Assembly: GCA_022822135.1 (NCBI GenBank)
Contig: JAJECH010000006.1
Location: 1-53,265 of the forward strand
Source: Pseudomonadales bacterium
Lineage (GTDB): Bacteria; Pseudomonadota; Gammaproteobacteria; Pseudomonadales; Azotimanducaceae
Reading direction: 5' to 3'
Length of the DNA stretch: 53,265 bases
Shown: piece by piece, positions 26,395 to 35,826 of the stretch
How the letters are laid out: every line of letters starts with the position of its first letter
Numbering within the stretch: position 1 is the stretch's first letter
Position numbers and translations under genes: made by a program
The notes under the pieces: model-generated
The model's input: only the letters and a program-made list of their open reading frames with translations
The model's database searches: none
What the model was told of the DNA's origin: nothing

Positions 26395-26958
26395 TCAGTC
26401 GAGATAGTCAATCAGGAGCATTACAGTTTGCACACCTCGTACATATTTGACGACGTCTGCGGCGGCGATTCCTACAGATCGTGGTGTTATTCCGATTAAG
26501 TAAACCGTTCCTTTATGAGCGTATAGTTGGAATTCCTGAGCTCGCGTTCTTGGGTCGTTTAAAAGCGCGAAGCGCGCGGAGGTGGCAATGGTCCGATCTC
26601 GATTGGCCTCACCCGCAGTTCTAAGTTCGCCGACATGCAACTCGTTTTGGGTGCTCTTCACGTGCCTGAAGTCACTGGCTATGTCTGACGCTAGTTCTTT
26701 GTGATCTTCGGTTTGGACGGAGCCGATTAAGAACACGCGACCGTCGAGTACCACCGTGTTGATTTGGTATGAGAGTTCCTGACGCCTAAATTCTTCCCGA
26801 ATCGCGGAACGGACGGCTACGGTCAGTAACTCGTCATCAAGAATGCGACCCGGCGTAAGACGAGATTCAATCGTGGGTGCGGATGTAGCGCATGCTGTAA
26901 GGAAGATAAGAAGCGCTGTGCAGATGGGAACGCAAGTCGCACTCAATTTGAACTTCAT
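26395..26958 (-). CDS. dolP: Outer-membrane lipoprotein with two BON domains, DolP-like
   Basis: This 187-residue lipoprotein has lipobox LTAC (Cys23) and two BON domains (about 46-110 and 120-187; the first shows VVLDGRVFLIGSV and the second GTVYLIGITPRSVG). This is the layout of DolP (YraP), which supports outer-membrane integrity and the amidase activator NlpD. It sits beside lpoA as in many gammaproteobacteria, with its start overlapping the lpoA stop by 4 bases. YraN, often between them, is absent. Confidence 0.88.
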   Translation of the reverse strand: MKFKLSATCVPICTALLIFLTACATSAPTIESRLTPGRILDDELLTVAVRSAIREEFRRQELSYQINTVVLDGRVFLIGSVQTEDHKELASDIASDFRHVKSTQNELHVGELRTAGEANRDRTIATSARFALLNDPRTRAQEFQLYAHKGTVYLIGITPRSVGIAAADVVKYVRGVQTVMLLIDYLD

Positions 26959-28787
26959 AAGTAAGGGTTGCTCGATTGCTGTTGATTTACGTCGATGAGA
27001 GGGGTTAATGTTTGATTTCGTACCACTCCCCAGTACGGCAGACGCCTGATGTTGCCGGTGGATTCCAGTCGATATCGACTACCGTGACCGGCCATCGTTT
27101 TCGACACCTTGACCTCAGACCATAGGTTGCTGAATCTGTAAGCGTCGATACCCATGGCGTAGAACGATGCCATGTTCGGATTCGAATCGAAATATTCGTT
27201 CACCGTGTTCGCAAGATCTGATTTGAAAATCCGCCAGGTATCGGTGGTGAACTGAACACCGTTCGCCAATTCGGTGAGTTTTCCTCTAACCGCCGAATCC
27301 GTGACGTAAATATCGAGCGGACGATCTGCGTGGAAGCGTAAGGACTCGAGAACCGCTTCTAATTGGCTTGAATCGATAAACGCAACGATGCTGTTGATTT
27401 CTTGATTCATGCGCGGTTGGAACTCGAGCGGGAACTGAACGATCGACTCAATTTCAGTCCGTCTTTTCTCGCTCTCTTCGATTCCTATCGTCGCACCGAC
27501 GTCATCAGTCAATTGCTCGAATTCGCTGATGCGATTAACGGATAGCACGCGGGTCGGGGCAGCGACGTTGAGCTCAAACTCTGCGCGCGCGCGAATCATC
27601 CAAGGTTCATTGCCATAAATCACGACGCAGCGAGTGCGTTCGAGTCGGGACAGCGTCTGCGCCATTTTCAATGCTTCGTCCTCAATCGTCCATGCAAGGT
27701 AGCGCACAGTGTCCGGCCTGGAGTTGCCAAAGGAATTGGGTGTATTGAGCATCAAGATGGAACCTGGGAACGTACGACCAGCTTGAATTGAGTTAACCGC
27801 ATCTTTGGAAAGTGGTCCGACAATATGATCCGCACCATCTTCGAATGCCTCGAAAACCAACTGTTCGCGATCTTTTCCAACGGTGTCATAGAACTTGAAG
27901 TTGGGTAGAGAAGCCGGATCGACTTGGCGTTTGTCCACCATATATGCCAGCATCCACCCGTCGCGAATGCCTCGTGCGGCTTGCGCGTACGCATCGGATC
28001 CGGATTGTGGTAAGAGAATTGCGACTTGCTTGGGACCTTCGGGCGCGAGTCTGATTTGATTTTCTAACCATGGAATACTCTCGTGATGTGGTCGAGTTTG
28101 AGCCCATTCTGCAATCGCGTTGCGCCACGACGATAAACTCAGGCTATTGTTGAACGACGCCGCGATTTCAATCCATCCATTGAGGTTGGGATTGTCGTTT
28201 CGGTACTGCATCTCGGTCAATCGTTGATAAGGCATCCCAATCAGAAGTTCCCATAGTTGGAGATTCAAACTGGATTGACGTGATGGATCGACGTCGGCCG
28301 CGAGTTCCTTCGCAGCCATAAGTGAAGTAATCGACGCTTCATAACGATCAGTGTGTTGTAGAAATCGAGACCACAGTTCAAGCGCGTCGATACGCTGCAT
28401 TCTTGAAACGGGATTGAGAGCAATCACAAGATCGTTTGCGTCACGACCAATATCCAGTGCGAAATGCGCTCGGAGAAGTCCTAATCGAAAGAGGCCGCTC
28501 GGAGATAGCCTTGCAGAACCGCCAGAGCTGTCAGTCACGATGTTGACGATTTCACGAGCGGTGTCGATCCGATCCGAACGATAGTGCTTAAGAGCCCGCT
28601 CTAAATAGAGGTCAGGATCGCTCAGAATCGCGTTCACGTTAAATGCATCAGATGACGTTTGTGGTGGCTCGACGGGAGGCTGCTGCTTTACCTCAGGCGC
28701 AGTTTCGCTACAGCTTGCCGCGCACAATACAATCAAACCTGCTATACACAGCCGCAACGCAATGAGCGACCAAGGCACGCTATTCAT
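26955..28787 (-). CDS. lpoA: Penicillin-binding protein activator LpoA
   Basis: The 610-residue outer-membrane lipoprotein activates PBP1a. Starting at ATG 28787 gives a signal peptide ending in the lipobox AASC. A TPR-like N-terminal half follows, then a periplasmic-binding-protein fold (KQVAILLPQSGSDAYAQAARGIRDGWMLAY, VGPLSKDAVNSI) as in LpoA. A longer in-frame start at 28982 has no signal-like sequence and lies inside rsmI. The 5' end overlaps the divergent rsmI start by 26 bases. Confidence 0.9.
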   Translation of the reverse strand: MNSVPWSLIALRLCIAGLIVLCAASCSETAPEVKQQPPVEPPQTSSDAFNVNAILSDPDLYLERALKHYRSDRIDTAREIVNIVTDSSGGSARLSPSGLFRLGLLRAHFALDIGRDANDLVIALNPVSRMQRIDALELWSRFLQHTDRYEASITSLMAAKELAADVDPSRQSSLNLQLWELLIGMPYQRLTEMQYRNDNPNLNGWIEIAASFNNSLSLSSWRNAIAEWAQTRPHHESIPWLENQIRLAPEGPKQVAILLPQSGSDAYAQAARGIRDGWMLAYMVDKRQVDPASLPNFKFYDTVGKDREQLVFEAFEDGADHIVGPLSKDAVNSIQAGRTFPGSILMLNTPNSFGNSRPDTVRYLAWTIEDEALKMAQTLSRLERTRCVVIYGNEPWMIRARAEFELNVAAPTRVLSVNRISEFEQLTDDVGATIGIEESEKRRTEIESIVQFPLEFQPRMNQEINSIVAFIDSSQLEAVLESLRFHADRPLDIYVTDSAVRGKLTELANGVQFTTDTWRIFKSDLANTVNEYFDSNPNMASFYAMGIDAYRFSNLWSEVKVSKTMAGHGSRYRLESTGNIRRLPYWGVVRNQTLTPLIDVNQQQSSNPYL

Positions 28788-29610
28788 CGTGGCAACGCCG
28801 ATCGGCAATATCGGAGACATCACCGAGCGTGCACGAAGTGTTCTGGATGACACGACTTTCATTGCATGTGAAGACACTCGCCGTGCGAGCAAGTTGCTAC
28901 GCCAACTCTCGATCGATTCAAAAGGGAAGTCGCTTCGCAGCTTCAATGCGCTGAACGAAAACGATCTCGCGACGAAAATCATAGCTAGTCTTGAGAATGG
29001 TCAAGACGTTGCGCTCATTTCGGATGCGGGGACGCCGGTTCTTTCGGACCCGGGATTACCGCTGCTCAGGGCGGCGCTGGATCGACGAGTGGAGGTGGTA
29101 CCTGTACCAGGTCCAAGTGCACTCACTGCGTGCCTTTCAGTATGTCCGTTACCTATGCACGACTTTCGTTTTGTAGGGTTCGTCGAACGAAAAGCGAAAC
29201 AAAAGCGAGTGCAACTTAGGTTGTTGCTTCAACAGACGATTCCGGTGGTGTGTTTTGAATCTCCGAATCGATTGCTTGACACGTTGAGGTTGATGAGTGA
29301 GTTGGGTGCTGGCTCACGCGCGATCTTTCTCGCACGAGAACTCACAAAACTGCATGAAGAGAAGCTATTTGATTCGGTCGACAATCTGATCGAGTCGTTT
29401 GGCAGTCGTGATCGCGTTCTCGGGGAGATCGTCTTCGTTGTCTCACCCTCGGAAGAGCCGGAACGTCCTGACGCTGGTACATTGGTCGAACTCTTCGCCA
29501 AAGAACACATTCCAAAGAGTTCATCTGCAAGGTTGATCGCGAAACTAACTGGAATCTCGAGGCAAGAAGCGTATCGAAGACTATCCTCAACCGATGGACC
29601 AGATGACTAG
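28762..29610 (+). CDS. rsmI: 16S rRNA (cytidine-1402-2'-O)-methyltransferase RsmI
   Basis: The 282-residue SAM-dependent methyltransferase has TLFIVATPIGNIGDITERA at the start, EDTRRASKLL, SDAGTPVLSDPG, VPVPGPSALTACLS and a C-terminal helical domain. It adds the 2'-O-methyl of C1402 in 16S rRNA, the same base that RsmH, encoded nearby, methylates at N4. rnpB follows within a few bases of its stop. Confidence 0.94.
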   Translation: MSDQGTLFIVATPIGNIGDITERARSVLDDTTFIACEDTRRASKLLRQLSIDSKGKSLRSFNALNENDLATKIIASLENGQDVALISDAGTPVLSDPGLPLLRAALDRRVEVVPVPGPSALTACLSVCPLPMHDFRFVGFVERKAKQKRVQLRLLLQQTIPVVCFESPNRLLDTLRLMSELGAGSRAIFLARELTKLHEEKLFDSVDNLIESFGSRDRVLGEIVFVVSPSEEPERPDAGTLVELFAKEHIPKSSSARLIAKLTGISRQEAYRRLSSTDGPDD

Positions 29611-29614
29611 CATT

Positions 29615-29966
29615 AGTGTCGGGAGTCAACCAAGCAATCGCCGGCGTCATAAGACGCGGGAGGAAAGTCCGGGCACTGCAGGACACGGTGCCAGGTAACG
29701 CCTGGGGAGCGAAAGCTCACGGCAAGTGCAACAGAAAATACACCGCTCGATCCGTCGAGTAAGGGTGAAATGGTGCGGTAAGAGCGCACCGCGAGACTGG
29801 TAACAGGATCGGCAAGGTAAACCCCACCGAGTGCAAGGCTGAATAGGAACCTAGGGCGTGGTCCGCGTCGGTTCGGGTAAGCTGCTAGTGGAAGTGTACG
29901 GCGACGTACGCTCTAGATGAATGATTGCTCTCGACAGAACCCGGCTTATCGGTTGACTCCCACACT
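29615..29966 (+). ncRNA. rnpB: RNase P RNA, class A
   Basis: The conserved core is unmistakable: GGAGGAAAGTCCGGGC at about 29660, AGGGTGAAATGGTGCGGTAA with AGAGCGCACCG, and the ACAGAA-type motif near 29730. The ends pair: 29621-29631 with 29951-29961 is an 11-base-pair P1 helix, and AGTGT (29615-29619) with ACACT (29962-29966) extends it past a bulged C. About 350 nt is the normal length. Exact ends are approximate. Confidence 0.96.
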
Positions 29967-30080
29967 TTCGTCCCGATAACAATCCATTGATCACCTGTGC
30001 TAAGTGGAATACCTAATAACTCTATGATTTAGTTAGCTTTATGGAGTAGCGAGCTGGAGCTAACAAACGGCTGCTATTCG
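29967..30080. other. Intergenic region after rnpB, no gene seen
   Basis: AT-rich spacer between RNase P RNA and the dcw promoter. I see no reading frame with family-like sequence and no clear T-run terminator for rnpB. Confidence 0.5.
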
Positions 30081-30108
30081 TTTACTTCCTAGATTTTCAT
30101 CGTATAAT
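30081..30108 (+). promoter_or_regulatory. Sigma-70 promoter of the dcw cluster
   Basis: TTTACT (30081-30086), a 16-base spacer and a perfect TATAAT (30103-30108) are followed by an A/T start region near 30115. This is the best -10 box seen in the window, and it sits ahead of rsmH-ftsL-ftsI and downstream genes. Confidence 0.65.
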
Positions 30109-30114
30109 CAAAAT

Positions 30115-30392
30115 TGCATAAAACTTCTCGCATCGGCGAGAAATTTGTGCGTCGTAAGCCTATCCACGGAGGGAGGGTGAGACCCACGGCGTTTGTGTTC
30201 TTCGCCGTGTGTGCAGACTCAAGAATGGAGTCGAGATCGTCCGCGACGACTGCGGGCTCCTTTTGTCGGTCACGCTTTAATAAGCGAAGCGACCTGGTAC
30301 GTCCCGGCGTACCGTCTCTGCGCCACACCGACTCAGCCCAATCTCTTCCAGTACTTCGTGCTTGGCATTCGACGCCAATTTTGACGCGTGTC
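30115..30392 (+). other. Long structured 5' leader of the dcw operon (no gene seen; mraZ absent)
   Basis: About 280 bases separate the promoter from the rsmH start. The stretch contains several hairpins in series: TTCTCGC/GCGAGAA near 30123-30140, GGGT/ACCC near 30175, CACGGCG/CGCCGTG near 30186-30210, GACTC/GAGTC near 30220-30235 and GGTACG/CGTACC near 30296-30313. No frame shows MraZ-like sequence, although mraZ normally stands here. It may be a regulatory leader. Confidence 0.45.
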
Positions 30393-31322
30393 GTGACTAA
30401 GCCACAATCCCCAATAACTCACGAACCGGTTCTCGCACCCCAACTGGTGCAAGCGCTCGTTACAGATCGTGGTGGCACATACCTTGACGCCACATTCGGT
30501 AGAGGCGGGCACACGAGGGCAATCTTGGCTGAGCTGAACGACTCAGGTAGGTTGGTCAGTCTTGATCGCGACAAAGACGCAACACAAGACGCACATGAAC
30601 TCGAGCAACGAGACATTCGTTTCTCGTTCTCGTGTTCGAAATTCAGTGAACTACGAGATGTACTCAACGAGCTCGACATGCCTAACGTCGACGGTATCTG
30701 CTTTGATGTCGGTGTCTCCACACCCCAGCTTAAGGACGCCGAACGAGGGTTCGCATTTGATATCGATGGACCGTTGGATATGCGTATGGACGCGGAGACG
30801 GGTCTACCCGCGTCTGAATGGATAAACAAAGCTCCGATTGAGGACTTAAGCGAGGTTTTGCGAACCTACGGTGATGTTCGAAACGCCCGTTCTATCGCAC
30901 GACAGATTGTGGCGCGGCGACCGTTAGGTACAACGTTTGAACTTGTGCGTGCGATCAGAGCAGCGACTCCAGGTAGTGCGACATCAGCGAGGATTCTTGC
31001 ACAGGTGTTTCAAGCTGTTCGAATTTACGTTAACGATGAACTTAACGAGCTGCAGAACGGGCTTGTTCAAGGCTTTGACGCGCTCAATGTAGGCGGTCGT
31101 CTTGCAGTGATTTCATTTCATAGCATTGAACATCGTCTGGTTCGAGATGTCATTCAGTCGTGGGTTCGTCCACCGGTCCCGAAAGGTTTGCCCGTTCGAA
31201 ATAAGGACGAGGATCCGCGCGCGCGACATGTCGTTAAGAACGTTCGACCGGCATATATAGAGCGGCAGAACAACCCGGCGTCCCGAAGCGCGATGATGCA
31301 AGTCGTTGAGCGATTGAGGTAG
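30393..31322 (+). CDS. rsmH: 16S rRNA (cytosine-1402-N4)-methyltransferase RsmH (MraW)
   Basis: The 309-residue methyltransferase starts at GTG 30393, giving ITHEPVLAPQLVQALV at the N-terminus as in the family and a length close to E. coli (313). Motifs are YLDATFGRGGHTRAIL (SAM loop), GICFDVGVSTPQLKDAERGFAFDIDGPLDMRMD and VISFHSIEHRLVRD. An open frame continues upstream to 30114 but that extension shows no similarity and is taken as leader. ftsL follows after 6 bases. Confidence 0.95.
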   Translation: MTKPQSPITHEPVLAPQLVQALVTDRGGTYLDATFGRGGHTRAILAELNDSGRLVSLDRDKDATQDAHELEQRDIRFSFSCSKFSELRDVLNELDMPNVDGICFDVGVSTPQLKDAERGFAFDIDGPLDMRMDAETGLPASEWINKAPIEDLSEVLRTYGDVRNARSIARQIVARRPLGTTFELVRAIRAATPGSATSARILAQVFQAVRIYVNDELNELQNGLVQGFDALNVGGRLAVISFHSIEHRLVRDVIQSWVRPPVPKGLPVRNKDEDPRARHVVKNVRPAYIERQNNPASRSAMMQVVERLR

Positions 31323-31328
31323 TCGTTC

Positions 31329-31631
31329 ATGGCGAAGAAATCTACTGCTCGGGGTGCTAATTTCAGTCGCCACATCTTGATTGTCACGTTGATTGTGGCG
31401 ATGTTGGCAAGTGGGCTACTGATCGTGCAGCAGTCGTCTCTCCGTCTGGACACCTACACGCAACTAACCGAGTTGCGATTGCAACAGGATCGGGAACTTA
31501 GCGAGCACTCTCGGCTACTAATCGAGAAGGAGAGTCTCTCTTCGTACTCGTTGGTCCAAACAAAAGCGCAATCTGATGGCTTGGTTTATCCAGATGAGCT
31601 GGTTAAACCAGAGACAGGAACAGTTCCGTGA
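31329..31631 (+). CDS. ftsL: Cell division protein FtsL
   Basis: This 100-residue bitopic membrane protein has a basic cytoplasmic start, one span (about 15-34), and a periplasmic coiled coil (LRLQQDRELSEHSRLLIEKESL). Length, topology and position between rsmH and ftsI identify FtsL, which forms the FtsQLB complex. Its stop overlaps the ftsI start by 4 bases. Confidence 0.92.
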   Translation: MAKKSTARGANFSRHILIVTLIVAMLASGLLIVQQSSLRLDTYTQLTELRLQQDRELSEHSRLLIEKESLSSYSLVQTKAQSDGLVYPDELVKPETGTVP

Positions 31632-33322
31632 ACGATCGGCGTCATACAACGGCCGTGGTGTGCTTTACGTTCGTTACCGCTTTATTAGTGGGGCAAATGG
31701 CGTACATCGCCATCGTGGAACGGTACTTCCTCCAGGATCAAAGCAAGATGCAGTCCGAACGACTGCAGAAGATTCCGGTCCATCGTGGCATGATCTACGA
31801 TCGACTCGGCGAACCGATGGCGATCAGTACACCCGTTATCGGCGTGACCGTAAACCCCTCTCGGATCGAATGGACCGAAGATGAATTCGGCGCGGTCGCC
31901 GACATTCTCAAACAGGATGCGAACGATCTACGCGCCAAAATCGAGGGTAATCGATCGCGTGCTTTTCTCTATTTAGCACGGCGACAATCGCCTCAGAAAG
32001 CACTCGCCCTTCAGCAGCTTGCGCTGGATGGTTTGGATATTCAGACCGAATATCGACGTTATTACCCATTAGGTGAAGTTGCCGCACATCTAACCGGTTT
32101 TACAGATATTGATGAACGTGGACTCGAAGGATTAGAACGAGCATTCGATGCACACCTGGAAGGCGAGGTCGGTACACGAAGGGTTGTAAGAGATCGGAAG
32201 GGGCGATTGATTCGCGACATTCGGTACGAGACACTACCTAAATTCGGTGAGGACTTGGTGACGTCTATCGACAGTCGATTGCAGTTTCTCGCCTATAGTG
32301 AACTTCAAAACGTCATTGAAGAATACCGTGCCGAATCCGCATCGATGATTCTGATTGATGTGCCTACTGGTGGCGTCCTCGCACTGGCGAACGTTCCGTC
32401 CTTCAACCCCAACAATACTTCGAATCTTGATTGGGAAAACGTACGAAATCGTGCGGTAACGGATCTCATTGAACCGGGTTCAACTTTTAAGCCATTTGTG
32501 GCAATAGCTGCACTAGAAAGTGGTCGCTATACCCCCGAAACAAAAGTTGACACGAATCCTGGATGGACGGTCGTTCAGTCCAAGACGATCGAGGATCCAC
32601 GCAACTATGGCGTCTTATCGCTTCGTAACGTACTCGTCAAATCGAGTCAGGTTGGCGCTTCGCGCATTGCTCTGGACTTGGACGAACAATCTCTGCTCAC
32701 AATGCACGAGAGGATCGGATTCAACAACTACGTGTTGCTTGGTTTACCTGGCGAAACGATTGGTCAGTTGTCAGGCGACGATATTTCGAAACCTCTCACG
32801 CGAGCGACAATGTCGTACGGATATGGTTTTTCGGTAACGCCGCTTCAGCTTGCGCGTTCGTACCTCACGATCGCGACCGGTGGACTACAACGACAGATCT
32901 CCATTCTCTTGAACGATGAATACCGTGAACGCGATTTTCGGGTATTCGACAAGGGTCACGCATTGCAGGTGCTCGACATGCTCTCGGGCGTGGTTGGACC
33001 CACCGGGACCGCGAGTAAATCTCCAATCCCCGGATTTCAGGTGGCCGGTAAAACTGGTACGGTGCGAAAGATTGCGAGAGACGGTTATTCCGATCAACAC
33101 CATCTGACCTTGTTCGTGGGGATTGTCCCGATGAAAAACCCTCAATTTTTGGGAATAGTCATGGTGGACGGACCGAAACCGAAAGTAGAAGGCGGAAAAG
33201 TCTCCGGCGGATCTGTATCTGCGCCTGTCTTCAAGCGAGTCGCGACTCGCGCGTTGCAACTTCGTGGAGTGCGGGAGCGTGGAACCGTCGCCGGCGCAAC
33301 AGGACGTGACGATGCGGCTTGA
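31628..33322 (+). CDS. ftsI: Peptidoglycan D,D-transpeptidase FtsI (PBP3)
   Basis: The 564-residue class B penicillin-binding protein has an N-terminal membrane span (about 10-30), the RGMIYDRLGEPMA pedestal motif, catalytic Ser285 in GSTFKPF, the second motif KSSQVG (338-343) and AGKTGT in the third. It cross-links septal peptidoglycan with FtsW. The second motif is SSQ where many homologues have SSN. The C-terminal end of its frame overlaps murE by 11 bases. Confidence 0.94.
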   Translation: MNDRRHTTAVVCFTFVTALLVGQMAYIAIVERYFLQDQSKMQSERLQKIPVHRGMIYDRLGEPMAISTPVIGVTVNPSRIEWTEDEFGAVADILKQDANDLRAKIEGNRSRAFLYLARRQSPQKALALQQLALDGLDIQTEYRRYYPLGEVAAHLTGFTDIDERGLEGLERAFDAHLEGEVGTRRVVRDRKGRLIRDIRYETLPKFGEDLVTSIDSRLQFLAYSELQNVIEEYRAESASMILIDVPTGGVLALANVPSFNPNNTSNLDWENVRNRAVTDLIEPGSTFKPFVAIAALESGRYTPETKVDTNPGWTVVQSKTIEDPRNYGVLSLRNVLVKSSQVGASRIALDLDEQSLLTMHERIGFNNYVLLGLPGETIGQLSGDDISKPLTRATMSYGYGFSVTPLQLARSYLTIATGGLQRQISILLNDEYRERDFRVFDKGHALQVLDMLSGVVGPTGTASKSPIPGFQVAGKTGTVRKIARDGYSDQHHLTLFVGIVPMKNPQFLGIVMVDGPKPKVEGGKVSGGSVSAPVFKRVATRALQLRGVRERGTVAGATGRDDAA

Positions 33323-34763
33323 TGTCCTACTGGAGCGTTTAGGTCTACCCAACGTTGAAATAACCGGTATGACGGCAGACTCACGCCGTGTAAAGAGTGG
33401 GGACATGTTCGTCGCCGTTCAAGGTAAGGTACATGACGGTCATGCGTTTATCGACGAAGCTATTTCAAACGGTGCACACTGCATTCTGACATCGCGACCG
33501 GTTGATTGTGTGAGCGACGACGTGGTGGTGATTTCTGACCCGTCTCTCGTCGAGAAGCGGAATCAACTTGCCGCTCGACTGTACGGGAACCCCAGTCAGA
33601 ACTTGGCGTGTATCGGTGTTACCGGTACCAACGGTAAAACGAGTGTCGCGTTCGGTTTAGCAGGACTGTTGCGGTCAACCGGTTTTGCGGGAACGCCAGG
33701 ATGGGGGATTCTGCCGGACGTTACTCACTCCGGACTGACGACGATGGATGGGATCGAACTGCAGGCTTGTATGGCTGCGATGCGAGATCAAGGCGCGCAA
33801 CGTGTAGCGATGGAGGTGAGCTCTCATGCACTGAGTCAAGATCGTCTAAGCGATGTTCGCCTACAAGTCGGTATCTATACGAACATTTCCCGAGACCACC
33901 TTGACTATCACCGATCAATGGCTTCCTACGAAGCAGCGAAACAGAGGATGTTCGAGGACTTCGATCTCGAGAGAGCCGTGATCAATGTCGACGATGCGTT
34001 TGGACAGCGACTAAAGCGCGTTTGTGACGAACGCGACATTCCAGTCACGACGTACGGCACGACGCATTCTGCGGATGTCACGGGCGAACTGACGTCACTG
34101 ACGATCGAGGGAGCGCGGGGATTGTGGCGCACGAAATGGGGAAGCACGCCTCTGCACTTGCCCGTGCGTAGTGAATTTGGGATCGCAAATTGTGCGGCGA
34201 TTCTCGCTACGCTAGTGCATTTTGGAACTGACTTGGAGTGCGCTTCGCGTCAGCTAGCGAAGTTCCACGCGGCACCTGGGCGGTTCGAATTCGTAAAGCT
34301 CCGCTCGAAGGCGCACGCTGTTATCGATTACGCACATACACCTGACGCACTGCGTAAGACTTTGCTCGCGCTACGCAATCTAGAACCTAGTGAAGTTATT
34401 TGTGTGTTCGGCTGTGGCGGGGATCGAGACAAAGGCAAGCGGCCACTGATGGGCGCGCTCGCAGAAGAACTAGCTGACCGGGTCATTGTGACGAACGACA
34501 ACCCGCGTACCGAGTCGCCGGAGGTTATTGCTGACGCAGTCTTACGCGGAATGAAGAAACCAAAACTTGCACGAGTTGAACTTGATCGTGAATGCGCGAT
34601 CTCAAGCGCGTTGCAGGAGGTACAACCTAACAGCATCGTACTCATCGCTGGCAAAGGCGCTGAGGAATATCAAGAAATAGACGGTGTCAAACATCCTTTC
34701 AGCGATCGTGAAATTGTCGATCGCGTTCGACAGGGAGGGCGAAGTGCTACTTTGGTTGACTGA
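33312..34763 (+). CDS. murE: UDP-MurNAc-tripeptide synthetase MurE (meso-DAP type)
   Basis: The 483-residue Mur ligase has the Rossmann start ([20 protein letters not shown]), ATP loop [22 protein letters not shown], and DNPRTE, the DNPR signature for meso-diaminopimelate as third residue. The start ATG 33312 gives a usual length; an upstream GTG at 33264 lies well inside ftsI. Normally murF follows, but mraY starts 20 bases before the murE stop, so no murF remnant can be present here. Confidence 0.94.
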   Translation: MRLDVLLERLGLPNVEITGMTADSRRVKSGDMFVAVQGKVHDGHAFIDEAISNGAHCILTSRPVDCVSDDVVVISDPSLVEKRNQLAARLYGNPSQNLACIGVTGTNGKTSVAFGLAGLLRSTGFAGTPGWGILPDVTHSGLTTMDGIELQACMAAMRDQGAQRVAMEVSSHALSQDRLSDVRLQVGIYTNISRDHLDYHRSMASYEAAKQRMFEDFDLERAVINVDDAFGQRLKRVCDERDIPVTTYGTTHSADVTGELTSLTIEGARGLWRTKWGSTPLHLPVRSEFGIANCAAILATLVHFGTDLECASRQLAKFHAAPGRFEFVKLRSKAHAVIDYAHTPDALRKTLLALRNLEPSEVICVFGCGGDRDKGKRPLMGALAEELADRVIVTNDNPRTESPEVIADAVLRGMKKPKLARVELDRECAISSALQEVQPNSIVLIAGKGAEEYQEIDGVKHPFSDREIVDRVRQGGRSATLVD

Positions 34764-35826
34764 GTGGCTCGAACAGTACGTTTCAGCGTTCAACGTATTT
34801 AGTTACATCACATTTAGAACGTTAGTCGCCACAGGAACAGCGCTATTCATCAGCCTCTTGGTCGGACCGTTGATGATCCGATGGCTTGAGCGGAGACAAA
34901 TCGGCGACGTCATACGAAAAGACGGGCCGGAAGGTCACTATGAGAAGGAAGGCACCCCAACGATGGGGGGTCTACTGATCTTAATCAGCATCATCATATC
35001 CTCGCTGTGCTGGGTCGAACTCGACAACCGGCAAGTTTGGATCGTACTCGCAGTGCTGTTGAGTTTTGGGTTCATCGGGTTTCTGGACGATTACATCAAG
35101 CTTTCGAAACGAGAGAAGGGCGGACTTTCCGCGAAGCTCAAATTCTTTCTCCAAATAGTGTGCGCTTTGAGTGTCGCGATCGTTCTGTACCAGACCGCTA
35201 CAAATCCCGCCGAAACGTCATTGTTGGTGCCGTTTTTTAAAGAACTCTCGATACCTTTGGGCTGGGGATTTGTGATTCTCACGCTGCTAATGATCGTAGG
35301 GATGAGTAATGCGGTGAATCTCACTGACGGATTAGACGGTCTCGCGACCCTACCAACAGTCATGGTTGTCGGCGCATTAGGACTATTCGCATACGCGGTC
35401 GGTCATTCCGAATTCGCGACCTATCTACAGATTCCGTACATCGAGGGAATGGGCGAAGTCGCAATCGTTTGTGGCGCAATTGTCGGAGCCGGGTTGGGGT
35501 TCCTCTGGTACAACACTTACCCTGCGCAAATGATCATGGGGGACATTGGTTCTCTGCCATTGGGTGCTGCGCTTGGCGTAATCGGCGTGCTTGTACGACA
35601 AGAGATCGTTTTGTTGATTATGAGCGGGTTGTTTGTCTTGGAGACCGCTTCTGTGATCGCTCAAGTTGGGAGCTTCAAACTGCGCGGCAAGCGCGTCCTT
35701 CGTATGGCTCCAATTCACCATCATTTCGAACTAAAGGGCTGGCCCGAACCCAAGGTCACAGTCCGTTTTTGGATCATCACATTCTTACTTGTGATGATCG
35801 GTCTTGCAACATTGAAGCTTCGGTGA
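34744..35826 (+). CDS. mraY: Phospho-MurNAc-pentapeptide transferase MraY
   Basis: This polytopic enzyme makes lipid I on undecaprenyl phosphate. Starting at GTG 34744 gives 360 residues, the E. coli length, with [20 protein letters not shown] aligned to the known N-terminus. Motifs are [28 protein letters not shown] and [17 protein letters not shown]. It overlaps murE by 20 bases and murD by 4. Confidence 0.95.
   Translation: MLLWLTEWLEQYVSAFNVFSYITFRTLVATGTALFISLLVGPLMIRWLERRQIGDVIRKDGPEGHYEKEGTPTMGGLLILISIIISSLCWVELDNRQVWIVLAVLLSFGFIGFLDDYIKLSKREKGGLSAKLKFFLQIVCALSVAIVLYQTATNPAETSLLVPFFKELSIPLGWGFVILTLLMIVGMSNAVNLTDGLDGLATLPTVMVVGALGLFAYAVGHSEFATYLQIPYIEGMGEVAIVCGAIVGAGLGFLWYNTYPAQMIMGDIGSLPLGAALGVIGVLVRQEIVLLIMSGLFVLETASVIAQVGSFKLRGKRVLRMAPIHHHFELKGWPEPKVTVRFWIITFLLVMIGLATLKLR

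Noticed and set aside
28788-28982. Longer LpoA
   Set aside because: The extension lies in rsmI and lacks a signal peptide; the lipoprotein signal starts at 28787.
30260-30345. Remnant of mraZ (a VPAYR-like string in one frame)
   Set aside because: Only a few residues resemble MraZ, spacing is wrong and no second repeat is found.
30114-30392. N-terminal extension of RsmH in an open frame
   Set aside because: It has no family similarity and is basic and low-order; starting at GTG 30393 gives the normal length.
35469-35822. Longer MurD beginning inside mraY
   Set aside because: The translated extension looks random, while MraY is well conserved over the same bases.
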